NCBI GenBank assembly: GCA_031552185.1
Contig: JAVBMU010000013.1
Span: 1-57,123, forward strand
Direction of reading: 5' to 3'
Source: JAVBMU01 sp031552185
Lineage (GTDB): Bacteria > Actinomycetota > Actinomycetes > Actinomycetales > Cellulomonadaceae
Length of the DNA: 57,123 nt
Shown here: positions 17,760 to 29,188 of the stretch, in pieces
Numbering within the stretch: the stretch's first letter is position 1
Layout: each line of letters begins with the position of its first letter
Notes under the pieces: model-generated
What the model was told of the DNA's origin: nothing
Databases searched by the model: none
The model's input: the letters and a program-made list of their open reading frames with translations, nothing else
Translations under genes and position numbers: made by a program

Positions 17760-19982
17760 GTGTCCGCCGCCGTACCGATGCCGACGACGTCGTCCCCGGG
17801 CCCGGCCGCAGGCGACCGGGAGTGGACCCGCGCCGAGGCCCGTCAGGTGCTCGCCACGGCGGCCGCCGTGGCGAGTGACGCGGCGGCGGTGCTGCACGCG
17901 GCCGCGGAGGCCCGCGCGGAGGTCCGCCGCGTCTTCGACGAGAGCATGGGCGCGAAGGTCCTGGTGGAACTCGGGACGATCGACGTCGAGCGACTGCGCG
18001 ACGTGAGCCGCGAGCGGCTCGGCGTCGACCACCTGCGCCGCGCGGGGATCACCACGGTAGGCGCGGCGGTCGCGGCCGGACCCGGCGGCCTGGATGCGAT
18101 CGAGGGCATCGGGCCGCAGACCGCGGCGCACGTGCTGACCGCGGCGGAGCAACTGGCCCGGGCGGTGCGGAACACCGCCCGGTTCCGGATCGACCTGGCG
18201 CCGGGCGACCCGGTGACCACGCGGCTCGTCCAGGCGCTGCACGCCGCGTCCGTCGCCGTCGGCGTTGCGACGATGTACGAGGCCCAGGTGAACGCCGTGC
18301 CGGCGACTTACCAAGCGCTCGCGCCCCGCGCCCGCCGCGCGGCGGGCGCGATCCGGCGCCTGTTCCTGACGCCCGCCCAGCGGCGGACCGCGGCCGCCGC
18401 GCTGGACGACCTGCTCGCCGTCGTGATCAGCGCCCGGGAAACCGGGCTGGTGGAGGAGGCGCGCCGGGTCGCCGAGGTCGTGGCGCAGCCTTGGCCCGCG
18501 GCGGCGGTGTGGGCGGACTACCGGCTGCACTCGGTGGCGTACTACACGCTGCTGGACGGGATCGTCGGGCTGGACCCGGACACGGCCGCGGCGGAGGGCC
18601 ACCTACCCGAGGATCTGGTGGCGCGGATCGGCGGGCAGTCGCTGGACGAGTCGCTGCTCACCGTCTCGCTGCGCGGCTATCAGGCGTTCGGTGCCAAGTA
18701 CGCGCTGACCCAGCGGCGGGTGATCATCGGCGACGAGATGGGGCTGGGCAAGACCGTGCAGGCGATCGCCGCCATCGGGCACCTGTTCGCCGCCGGCGCG
18801 ACGCATGCCCTGGTCGTCTGCCCGGCCGGGCTGTTGACCAACTGGGCGCGGGAGATCGCGGCGCACTCGCAGCTGGCGACCCACACCCTGCACGGGGCGG
18901 ACCGCCCCGCCGCGATGGCGGCGTGGCGGGCGGGCGGCGGCGTCGCGCTGACCAGCTTCACGCATCTCCGTCACGCCGACGCCGTGGAGTTCGCGCCGGC
19001 CGCGGCGTTCGTTGTGGACGAGGCGCACTATGTCAAGAACTCGGCGGCGCGCCGGTCGATAGCGGTGGCCCGGATCGCCGAGTTGGTGCCGACCGTGCTC
19101 TTCCTTACCGGCACCGCGATGGAGAACCGGGTCGAGGAATTGCGCACCCTGGTGGGCTACCTGCGCCCGGACGTTGCGGCCCGGATCCGACCGGCCGACG
19201 GTGCGGCCGGGCCGGTGGCGTTCCGCCGCGCCGTGGCGGCAGCGTACCTGCGACGCAACCGCGAGGATGTGCTGGCGGAGTTGCCCGAGTTGGTCCAGAC
19301 CGACTGCTGGGAGGAGTTGGGCACCGCCGACGGCGCGGCGTACCGCCGGGCGGTGGCCGCGGCGAACTTCATGGCGATGCGGCGGGCGGCGTTCGCCGTC
19401 GAGCACGCCGAGGACTCGGCCAAGGCGCGCCGCCTGGCGGAGATCGTCGAGGAGGCCTGCGACAACGGGCGCAAGGTCGTCGTCTTCTCCTACTTCCGCG
19501 ACGTCGTCGACCTGGCGGCGCGGGCGCTGGGGGAGCGGTGCGCGGGCGTGCTCACGGGGTCGGTGCCGCCGGCCGAGCGGCAGACCATCATCGACGGGTT
19601 CACCGCGTCGCCGGTGGCGCTCGCGCTGGTGGCGCAGATCGACGTCGGCGGGGTGGGGCTCAACCTGCAGGCGGCGTCGGTGGTGGTCCTGGCCGAGCCG
19701 CAGCTCAAGCCGACCACGGAGGAGCAGGCGATCTCGCGGGTGCACCGGATGGGTCAGGTGGACACTGTTCAGGTGCACCGGCTGCTCGGCGTCGCGACCG
19801 TCGATGAGCGGCTGACCGAGATCCTGCGGGCCAAGGAGCGGCTGTTCGATGCCTACGCGCGCCGGTCCGCCCTCGCCGAGGAGGTCGCCGCCGCCGTCGA
19901 CGTCTCTGAGGCGGCGTTGGCCCGGCAGATCGTCGCCGCCGAACAGGTCCGGCTGGGGGCCGATGACCCCCAGCCGGCCTGA
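17760..19982 (+). CDS. SNF2-family DNA-dependent ATPase/helicase with helix-hairpin-helix region
   Basis: 740 residues. SF2 motifs: I GDEMGLGKTVQA, Ia VVCPAGLLTNW, II DEAHYVKN, III FLTGTAMENR, V QIDVGGVGLNLQAA, VI ISRVHRMGQVDTVQVHRLLG. The arrangement is SNF2/SMARCAL1-like (annealing-helicase type) rather than RecQ or UvrD. Around residues 85-125 the stretch ITTVGAAVAAGPGG..IEGIGPQTAAHVL looks like a helix-hairpin-helix DNA-binding unit. GTG 17760 is used as start, 97 bases after pflA; no closer start is supported. Role in DNA repair or chromatin-like remodelling is inferred. Convergent with glyQS. Confidence 0.85.
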   Translation: MSAAVPMPTTSSPGPAAGDREWTRAEARQVLATAAAVASDAAAVLHAAAEARAEVRRVFDESMGAKVLVELGTIDVERLRDVSRERLGVDHLRRAGITTVGAAVAAGPGGLDAIEGIGPQTAAHVLTAAEQLARAVRNTARFRIDLAPGDPVTTRLVQALHAASVAVGVATMYEAQVNAVPATYQALAPRARRAAGAIRRLFLTPAQRRTAAAALDDLLAVVISARETGLVEEARRVAEVVAQPWPAAAVWADYRLHSVAYYTLLDGIVGLDPDTAAAEGHLPEDLVARIGGQSLDESLLTVSLRGYQAFGAKYALTQRRVIIGDEMGLGKTVQAIAAIGHLFAAGATHALVVCPAGLLTNWAREIAAHSQLATHTLHGADRPAAMAAWRAGGGVALTSFTHLRHADAVEFAPAAAFVVDEAHYVKNSAARRSIAVARIAELVPTVLFLTGTAMENRVEELRTLVGYLRPDVAARIRPADGAAGPVAFRRAVAAAYLRRNREDVLAELPELVQTDCWEELGTADGAAYRRAVAAANFMAMRRAAFAVEHAEDSAKARRLAEIVEEACDNGRKVVVFSYFRDVVDLAARALGERCAGVLTGSVPPAERQTIIDGFTASPVALALVAQIDVGGVGLNLQAASVVVLAEPQLKPTTEEQAISRVHRMGQVDTVQVHRLLGVATVDERLTEILRAKERLFDAYARRSALAEEVAAAVDVSEAALARQIVAAEQVRLGADDPQPA

Positions 19983-20014
19983 CCGCGGGAACTCTACGAT
20001 ATGCCGGACAAGTT

Positions 20015-20050
20015 TCGAGGCGGGTCCGGTCTATTCGAGGCGGGTCCGGT

Positions 20051-20054
<4 letters not shown>
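20015..20054. repeat. Exact 20-bp tandem duplication at the end of glyQS
   Basis: The unit TTCGAGGCGGGTCCGGTCTA occurs twice head to tail (20015-20034, 20035-20054). The second copy ends on the glyQS stop codon (TAG on the minus strand at 20051-20053), so the first copy looks like a duplication of the gene's 3' end into the short convergent gap. Confidence 0.9.
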
Positions 20055-23113
<3,059 letters not shown>

Positions 23114-23209
23114 CCCCGTAGCCTACTGCCCCGGCTCGGCGCGCTCCCGCCGCGCCGAATCCCGGCAATCACCTTGGCGAATACGGGCACGGGCTGCGAT
23201 GGTGACGCA

Positions 23210-23881
23210 ATGGACGACGCGCTGAACGACCACGATCTGTGGCCGCTGCCGAGCCTTCGGGTGCGCAGCGCGGACCTCGAGTTGCGCTACCTGGACGACG
23301 CGACGGTCCTCGCCCTGGGAAGGCTCGCGGCGGAGGGCATCCACGAGCCGGGCCGGATGCCGTTCGCCGAGCCCTGGAGCGTCGGCACCCCCGTCGAGGT
23401 GGCCCGGCGGACCGTGCAATACCACTGGCGGTTGCGCTCGGCCGGGTTCGGTCCGGACCTGCGGATCGCATTCGCCGTCGTGCGCGATACGCCCGAGGGC
23501 GAGGTCCTCGTCGGCACCCAGGCCCTGACCGGCGAGGGCTTCGCGCTGACCCGTTCGGCCGAGACGGGGTCCTGGCTCGGGCGGCGGTATCAAGGGCAGG
23601 GAATCGGGACGCAGATGCGGGCGATGATCCTGTATCTGCTGTTCGAGGGCTTCGAGGCACAGGTGGTGACGACGGACGTGTTCACCGACAACCCGGCGTC
23701 GAACGCCGTCACCCGGCGGTTGGGCTACGCACGCAACGGCACCCGGACCGTGGTGCGCGACGGCGTCGCCGCCACCTTGGCCTCGTTCCGGCTCACCCGG
23801 GAAGCGTGGTCCGCACGGACCGACCGGCCCCGGGTGGAGTTGTTCGGCGTCGAACCGGTGCGGCGGATGCTGGGGCTGTAG
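23210..23881 (+). CDS. GNAT-family N-acetyltransferase (RimJ/RimL-like)
   Basis: 223 residues with the acetyl-CoA binding motif A region GRRYQGQGIGTQMRAMIL and the following TDNPASNAVTRRLGY, both typical of GNAT proteins of the RimJ/RimL group that acetylate N-terminal or antibiotic amines. ATG 23210 (MDDALNDHDLW) is the start; the longer open frame upstream is antisense to glyQS. Divergent from glyQS. Substrate unknown. Confidence 0.88.
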   Translation: MDDALNDHDLWPLPSLRVRSADLELRYLDDATVLALGRLAAEGIHEPGRMPFAEPWSVGTPVEVARRTVQYHWRLRSAGFGPDLRIAFAVVRDTPEGEVLVGTQALTGEGFALTRSAETGSWLGRRYQGQGIGTQMRAMILYLLFEGFEAQVVTTDVFTDNPASNAVTRRLGYARNGTRTVVRDGVAATLASFRLTREAWSARTDRPRVELFGVEPVRRMLGL

Positions 23882-24079
23882 CCCTCGAGGAGCGACTTCG
23901 ATTGTGGGGTCGCCGGCGGCGGGTGTTTGGCCGTGGATCGGCGGGGCCGGTGTGGACGCCGATACGTGGGGCGGCACGCCGTGAGGACGCTTCGGCGGCC
24001 GGGCGCCCCGCGACGACGCGGCGTGCGGAGCGCCCGCGACCGCCGCCGTTCGAAGCGCCCGTCCAGAGGCAGCGCCCGC

Positions 24080-24215
24080 GAGGTAGAGGTACCGCGAACG
24101 AACGAGAGGCACCGCGAACGAACGAGAGGTACCGCGAACGAACGAGAGGTACCGCGCGCCGAATCGACCGATTAGCGACGTGTAACCTCTCTCTCGCGCG
24201 GCAAGCCCTCTCTCG
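24080..24215 (+). repeat. 20-bp-period intergenic repeat R2, copy 2
   Basis: Three successive 20-bp units ACCGCGAACGAACGAGAGG(C/T) at 24091-24150, preceded by GAGGTAGAGGT and followed by CGCGCGCCGA, CGACCGATT, GCGACGT and TAACCTCTCTCTCG. The block order is the same as on the minus strand at 4819-4945. The region 23882-24683 (about 800 bases) has no gene; it contains this element, an R1 copy, a hairpin and a 21-bp tandem repeat. Confidence 0.85.
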
Positions 24216-24300
24216 GCAACCACCGTGACCCGCATCCTGGCTGGCTCGGCACCGGAACTGCCTGCGGCCGGCATACCGCGCGAGAGCGGGCCGGCGAGAC

Positions 24301-24385
24301 CGAAGTAGATCCGTGTCGTCGCCGGACCGGCGTGTCGGGCGCGCGACGGCTCTACCTGGTGCGGCGCGGCTCTACCTCGCGGCGC
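24301..24385 (+). repeat. Dispersed intergenic repeat R1, copy 2
   Basis: Contains AAGTAGATCCGTG, GGACCGGCGTGTCGG and two GGCTCTACCT boxes in the order found on the minus strand at 41-135. Differences are scattered single bases, so the copies are diverged relatives and not a recent duplication. Confidence 0.75.
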
Positions 24386-24494
24386 CAGGTACTGACTCGC
24401 CGCGCACGGTACTGACTGAGGCCCCCGTTTCACCGTCTGCCTAGGCTTGCCGCGGAACCGCGGGCGGCCGAACGCCGGTGTCGAGCGCGGCGCG

Positions 24495-24556
24495 CGCCGA
24501 ACCCGTGGTTACTTGCAGTTCTGGCGCCAAAAGTGCAAGTAACCACGGGTTCGGCG
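24495..24556. repeat. Intergenic hairpin element (23-16-23), copy 2, perfect arms
   Basis: Arms 24495-24517 and 24534-24556 are perfectly complementary over 23 bp (starting CGCCGAACCCGTGGTTAC). The 16-nt loop contains the small palindrome TGGCGCCA. Same geometry as the copy at 5092-5153. It lies between the convergent GNAT and femAB-like genes and would make a strong bidirectional terminator stem, though without a U-tract. Confidence 0.88.
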
Positions 24557-24616
24557 CCGGCAGGATGGGCCATCGCGCCGGCAGGATGGGCCACCGCGCC
24601 GGCAGGATGGGCCACC
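24554..24616. repeat. 21-bp tandem repeat, three units
   Basis: GCGCCGGCAGGATGGGCCA(T/C)C occurs at 24554-24574, 24575-24595 and 24596-24616, followed by a partial fourth unit. It directly abuts the right arm of the hairpin element. Non-coding; between convergent genes. Confidence 0.9.
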
Positions 24617-24683
24617 GCGCCGGCGACCCGACCCACTCCGACAATGCAGAATCAATCATCCAAGCGCGGGGCCTTGCCGACGG

Positions 24684-25724
24684 TCAGCGCGCCCCGCGCA
24701 CCCGGCGCATGATGCGCTTGGCCGTCGGCAGGCCCTTGTTCCAGGCGCCGTACCACATCGAGAACGGCACGTCGACGCTGCCGACCAGAGCGTCCTCATG
24801 CCCGGAAAAGCCGCGCTTGAAGGCCGAGATCCCGTCATTGAGCAGGCCGTTCATGTCATACCGGGTCACCCCCCGGTCGCGCATCGTGGTGATCGCGCAC
24901 CACTTGAGGCCGTAGTTGGCGCGCTGCTTGGCCCCGTCCTCGTCCATGCCGGCGTAGAGCTCGAACGCCGTCCGGCCCGAGGCCGCCAACCAGACGAACG
25001 CCACCGGCCGGTCGTGCGGGCCGTCGTCGGTCGATTGCGCGAAGGCGGCAAACACGGGGGAGTGCTCGCCCAACTCGGTGCGGACCAGGCGGTAGTAGTC
25101 GTCGTCGTGAATGCCGAACCCGGCCCGCTCGGCGGTGGTCCGGTAGATGTCCAGGCACGCGGCCAGTTCCGCGTCGGTGGACACCGCCCGGTACTCCAGC
25201 GCGTCGCGCTGGGACTTGCGGACGTAGTAGCGGGTGCTCTTGGACATCGCCGCCATCAACTCGTCGGTGCTGCGGCGCAGGTCGAGGATCAAGGTCTGGG
25301 GGATGAGCATGTGGTTGGCCGCGGGCCGGCCGCCGTCGATGTCGAGCCCGGTCTCGGCCGGCCAGTCCGGTTCGAGCGTGATCCCGACGCCGCCCACCTC
25401 CGCGCGGCACCAGTCCACGACGCCGCGCAGGACGGCGGTCCGCACCTGCGGATCGGTCTCACCCGTCGCGTCCCCGACCACGACCGGACCCCGGGGCACG
25501 TAGGACAGCGCCTTGAACTGGGCCGGCAACGGCCGCACCAGGACCTGGGCGAGCCCGAGGACCGCGCCGTCCGCCCCGGCGACCCGCAGCCGGCGGGGCC
25601 GCCAGGAGCCGTGCCGCTTGACCTCACCCCAGCCCCACAGTTGCAGGGGATGGCCGCCCAGCGACTCGACTTCCTGATCCCACTCGGAACGGTCCCGAAC
25701 CTCAGCGATTGTCACGTCATGCAC
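24684..25724 (-). CDS. FemAB-family aminoacyltransferase (peptidoglycan bridge type)
   Basis: 346 residues with the two GNAT-like halves of Fem transferases: LQLWGWGEVKRHGSWRPRRL and LSYVPRGPVV in the first, SKSTRYYVRKSQRDALEYR and YYRLVRTELGE, ANYGLKWCAITTMRDRGVTRYDMNG in the second. These enzymes transfer amino acids from aminoacyl-tRNA to the peptidoglycan stem peptide or to other acceptors. It is the last gene of a leftward run DUF3000-rnd-femAB, ten bases after rnd. Confidence 0.88.
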   Translation of the reverse strand: MHDVTIAEVRDRSEWDQEVESLGGHPLQLWGWGEVKRHGSWRPRRLRVAGADGAVLGLAQVLVRPLPAQFKALSYVPRGPVVVGDATGETDPQVRTAVLRGVVDWCRAEVGGVGITLEPDWPAETGLDIDGGRPAANHMLIPQTLILDLRRSTDELMAAMSKSTRYYVRKSQRDALEYRAVSTDAELAACLDIYRTTAERAGFGIHDDDYYRLVRTELGEHSPVFAAFAQSTDDGPHDRPVAFVWLAASGRTAFELYAGMDEDGAKQRANYGLKWCAITTMRDRGVTRYDMNGLLNDGISAFKRGFSGHEDALVGSVDVPFSMWYGAWNKGLPTAKRIMRRVRGAR

Positions 25725-25734
25725 CGCGCCGACT

Positions 25735-27012
25735 TTACCCGAGGCGAACGGGCAGGTGATCGTCCGGCCGGAACGCCGTCGCCAGGTCCGCGGCCAACAA
25801 TTGCACCTGCCAGGGGCGGGCGCCGCGCCCGGTCAGGAAGGCGCCGACCGAGGTCGCGTCGCCGCCGGGCGGGGACCAACACAGGCGCCGCAACGCCTCG
25901 GGCTGGAGCAGGTTCTCGACCGGGATCCGCAGCCGCTGGGAGGCGTCGGCGAGCACCCGGCGGGCCGCCTCCAGTCGGCTCAGCGCCGCCGGGTTGCGGT
26001 CCGCCCAAGTGCGCGGCGGCGGCGGCGCGTCCGTGCGGGGACCCCGCATGGCCGGCAGCGCCCGCTCGGGCAGGGCCATCGCCTCGTCGATGGCGGCCTG
26101 CCACATCGCCGCGCGCCGGCGGGTGGCCTTGCCGGCGAAGGCGGGCAGCGCCACGAGTTGAGCCACGGACCGCGGCTTGGCGACGGCGGCGGCGATGATC
26201 GCGCGGTCGGGCAGCACCCGGCCGGGGGCGAGGTCGCGTCGGCGCGCGTTGAGGTCGCGCGCCTGCCACAGGCTGCGCACGATCGCGAGGGAGCGCTGAT
26301 CGCGGATCACGTGCGTGCCGGAGGTGTGCCGCCACGGATCGGGGCGGCCCGGCCCCGGCCGGGCGAGGCGGACGGCCTCGAATTCCTGGGCGGCCAGGTC
26401 GGCCTTGCCGCCGGCGGCCAACCGCTCGGCGAGAACGTCCCGGAGCGGGATCAGCACCTCGACATCGAGCGCCGCATAGCGCAGCCACTCGATCGGCAGC
26501 GGCCGGGTGGACCAGTCGACGGCCGAATGCTCCTTGGCGAGCCCGAGCCCGAGGACCTCGGCCGCCACCGCGGCGAGGCCGACGCGCTCCAGCCCCAGCA
26601 GCCGGGCGGCCAGCTCGGTGTCGAAGATGCGCGCGGGGCGCAGGCCGTGCTCGGCCAGGCCGGGCAGGTCCTGGGAGGCGGCGTGCAGCACCCACTCCGC
26701 GTCGCCTACGGCGTCGGCGAGCGGCGCGAGGTCCGGCACCGCCGTCGGGTCCAGCAGCGCCGTCCCGGCGCCCGCGCGGCGGACCTGGATCAAGTAGGTC
26801 CGTTGGCCGTAGCGGTAGCCGGAGGCGCGTTCGGCGTCGGCCGCGACCGGCCCGCGGCCGGCCGCGAAGGCGGCGACGACGGCGTCGAAGTCGGACTGGG
26901 TGTCGATCACCGGGCCGACGCCGTCGGCCGGTTCGGTCAGCAGCACGACGTCGCCCGGTTCGGTCAGGAGCACGACGCCGTCCGCGGGTTCGTCCGCGGC
27001 GGAGTGGGTCAT
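25735..27012 (-). CDS. rnd: Ribonuclease D-like 3'-5' exonuclease with HRDC domains
   Basis: 425 residues. The DEDDy exonuclease signature is visible: ADAERASGYRY (Exo I, DxE), HAASQDLPGL (Exo II region) and YAALDVEVLIPL (YxxxD, Exo III). HRDC-type helices follow (IVRSLWQARDLNARRRDL; LSRLEAARRVLADASQRL). It trims the 3' ends of structured RNA. The first ~30 residues contain a small LLTEP duplication. ATG 27012 overlaps the DUF3000 stop codon by four bases; adjacency of this exonuclease to DUF3000 is common in Actinomycetota. Confidence 0.92.
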   Translation of the reverse strand: MTHSAADEPADGVVLLTEPGDVVLLTEPADGVGPVIDTQSDFDAVVAAFAAGRGPVAADAERASGYRYGQRTYLIQVRRAGAGTALLDPTAVPDLAPLADAVGDAEWVLHAASQDLPGLAEHGLRPARIFDTELAARLLGLERVGLAAVAAEVLGLGLAKEHSAVDWSTRPLPIEWLRYAALDVEVLIPLRDVLAERLAAGGKADLAAQEFEAVRLARPGPGRPDPWRHTSGTHVIRDQRSLAIVRSLWQARDLNARRRDLAPGRVLPDRAIIAAAVAKPRSVAQLVALPAFAGKATRRRAAMWQAAIDEAMALPERALPAMRGPRTDAPPPPRTWADRNPAALSRLEAARRVLADASQRLRIPVENLLQPEALRRLCWSPPGGDATSVGAFLTGRGARPWQVQLLAADLATAFRPDDHLPVRLG

Positions 27013-27599
27013 GGCACTACGGTATTGCGGCCGGCGCGAAGTGGCGTCACGCCGCCCGGCAGCGGGGGCAGGCCGGCGATCGAACAGAGCAGGTCGGCCC
27101 AGGCGGCCAGATGGCGGCCGAGTTCGGTGTCGAGCGGGGTCCAGGACGCCCGCACCTCGATCTCGTCTTCATCCGGCCGGTCGGCGAGCGCGCCGAAGCT
27201 CTGGGACAGGACGCGGGTCACCGTGCCGCCGCGCGCCGTGGTGCGGGCGCCGGCGCCGTCGAGGGCGTCGTCGAGCCAGGTCCAGGCCACCTCGGCGAGC
27301 AGTTCGTCGAAGGCGAGGTCGGATTCGACGGTTGCCCGGGCGAGCGTCACGACGCGGAACCGGCCCCGCCAGGCGGGTTGACCCGCGGGGTCGTACAGCA
27401 CGATGAAGCGCCCGTTAGCGAGCGCCGGCCCGCCGGGCTCGCCCACCACATCGCCCATGAATGCGACCGCGTGCGGGGCCAGGCGCGTGGGCGCCGTCGA
27501 CTGCGTGATGGCCACCTCGGGGCGCGCCCGGTGCCCGGCGAGCGAGGTCAACGCCGCCGTGTACTCCTGGGGCACTCCAGCCCCGCCCCTGGTCTGCAC
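27009..27599 (-). CDS. DUF3000 family protein
   Basis: 196 residues. Recognised by PEVAITQ..PTRLAPHAVAF near the N-terminus, RFIVLYDPAGQPAWRGRFRVV in the middle, and WTWLDDALDGAGA..GGTVTRVLSQSFG later, and by its position in front of rnd. Confined to Actinomycetota as far as I know; function unknown. Uses a GTG start at 27599. Confidence 0.85.
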   Translation of the reverse strand: MQTRGGAGVPQEYTAALTSLAGHRARPEVAITQSTAPTRLAPHAVAFMGDVVGEPGGPALANGRFIVLYDPAGQPAWRGRFRVVTLARATVESDLAFDELLAEVAWTWLDDALDGAGARTTARGGTVTRVLSQSFGALADRPDEDEIEVRASWTPLDTELGRHLAAWADLLCSIAGLPPLPGGVTPLRAGRNTVVP

Positions 27600-27754
27600 A
27601 CCGCGACATTACGGGCAGCTGGGCGCGCCGCGGGTCAGGGCGCGCGGGCGTCACCGAATCGTGACACCGCCGCCCCCGGTGCGAGCGGACGCCGGCGAGC
27701 GGACAGGCCGCTACGCTGTGCGCAACGATCCCCAGCCCTCTAAGGAGTGCCACC

Positions 27755-29188
27755 GTGCCCCAGCGCGCCCGCATCGGAGTCACCGGCTTGGCGGTGATGG
27801 GCCGCAATCTCGCCCGCAACCTTGCTCGGCACGGGCAGGTCGTCGCGGTGCACAACCGCACCACCGCGCGCACCGAGCAGTTGATCGCGGAACACGGCGC
27901 GGAGGGCACCTTCGTCCCCACCGAGACCATGGCGGACTTCGTGGCCGCCCTGGAGCGGCCGCGCACCGTGATCGTGATGGTCCAGGCCGGCGCGGCCACC
28001 GACGCGGTGCTGGCCGAACTCGCCCCGCTGCTCGAGCCGGGCGACATTGTCGCGGACGCGGGCAACGCCCATTTCGAGGACACGGCCCGGCGCGAGGCCG
28101 CGTTCGCCGAACGCGGCCTGCACTTTGTCGGCGTGGGCGTCTCCGGGGGCGAGGAGGGCGCCCTGCACGGGCCGTCGATTATGCCGGGCGGCAGCGCCGA
28201 GGCCTACGCCGCTCTCGGGCCGATCCTCGAATCGATCGCCGCGAGCGTCGACGGCGAGCCGTGCTGCACACACGTCGGCCCGGGCGCCGCCGGACACTTC
28301 GTCAAGATGGTGCACAACGGCATCGAGTACGCCGATATGCAACTGATCGGCGAGGCGTACGACCTGCTCCGCCACGCCATCGGGCTGAGCCCCCGGGAGA
28401 TCGGCGACGTCTTCGCCGAGTGGAACACCGGGGAACTCGAGTCCTACCTCGTCGAAATCACTGCCGAGGTGCTGCGGCACGCCGACGCCGACGGCGAGCC
28501 GTTCGTCGACGTCATCGTGGACGAGGCCGGGCAGAAGGGGACCGGGCGCTGGACCGTGCACAGCGCGCTCGACCTCGGGGTCCCGGTGACCGGTATCGCC
28601 GAGGCCACCTTCGCCCGCGCGCTGTCCGGCGCGGCGGCCGGCCGCGCCGCGGCCCGGGCGGCCTTCGGCTCCGCGGTCAGCCAGTGGCCGGACCTGGACC
28701 GCGCGGCCGCTATCGAGGCCATCCGCCTGGCGCTGTACGCCTCCAAGATCGTCGCCTACTCCCAGGGCTTCGACCAGATCGCCGCCGGGTCGGCCGAACA
28801 CGGCTGGGGGATCGATCGCGGCTCGATGGCACGGATCTGGCGGGGCGGCTGCATCATTCGGGCCCGGTTCCTCGGCCTGATCACCGCGGCCTACGAGCGC
28901 GACGCCGACCTGCCCCTGCTGCTCGCCGACCCAGCCTTCGTCGCGGCGCTGGCCGAGGCGCTGCCCGCTTGGCGGCGGGTGGTCGAACGCGCCGTCGGTT
29001 CCGGGGTGCCCGTCCCCGCCTTCGCGGCCTCGCTGGAGTACTTCGACGGCTTGCGCGCGGGCCGCTCGCCCGCGGCGCTGATCCAGGCGCAACGCGACTT
29101 CTTCGGTGCGCATACTTACCGCCGGGTGGACCGGCCGGGCACGTTCCATACCCGGTGGGCCGAGGACCGGGCGGAGGTCGAGGCGTGA
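27755..29188 (+). CDS. gnd: 6-phosphogluconate dehydrogenase (decarboxylating)
   Basis: 477 residues: N-terminal Rossmann loop GVTGLAVMGRNLARNLA, GVSGGEEGALHGPSIMPGG, the catalytic KMVHNGIEYADMQLI with Lys and His-Asn, and GQKGTGRWT. Oxidises 6-phosphogluconate to ribulose 5-phosphate in the pentose phosphate pathway, yielding NADPH or NADH. The length is that of the long (E. coli-type) enzyme. GTG 27755 is preceded by AAGGAG. Its stop overlaps the GTG of the ATP-grasp gene (GTGA, 29185-29188). Divergent from DUF3000 over 155 bases. Confidence 0.96.
   Translation: MPQRARIGVTGLAVMGRNLARNLARHGQVVAVHNRTTARTEQLIAEHGAEGTFVPTETMADFVAALERPRTVIVMVQAGAATDAVLAELAPLLEPGDIVADAGNAHFEDTARREAAFAERGLHFVGVGVSGGEEGALHGPSIMPGGSAEAYAALGPILESIAASVDGEPCCTHVGPGAAGHFVKMVHNGIEYADMQLIGEAYDLLRHAIGLSPREIGDVFAEWNTGELESYLVEITAEVLRHADADGEPFVDVIVDEAGQKGTGRWTVHSALDLGVPVTGIAEATFARALSGAAAGRAAARAAFGSAVSQWPDLDRAAAIEAIRLALYASKIVAYSQGFDQIAAGSAEHGWGIDRGSMARIWRGGCIIRARFLGLITAAYERDADLPLLLADPAFVAALAEALPAWRRVVERAVGSGVPVPAFAASLEYFDGLRAGRSPAALIQAQRDFFGAHTYRRVDRPGTFHTRWAEDRAEVEA

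Noticed and set aside
23114..23209. A T-box or glycine riboswitch before glyQS
   Set aside because: The 96-base gap shows no T-box sequence, specifier stem or glycine riboswitch core.
24091..24150. Regular 20-bp repeats as a CRISPR array
   Set aside because: Units are directly adjacent with no unique spacers, and no cas genes are near. The same holds for the 18-, 15- and 21-bp arrays.
27650..27665. GTCAC-N6-GTGAC inverted repeat before gnd as a Crp site
   Set aside because: The half-sites have the wrong polarity (Crp needs TGTGA-N6-TCACA), so it is not counted with the pflB sites.
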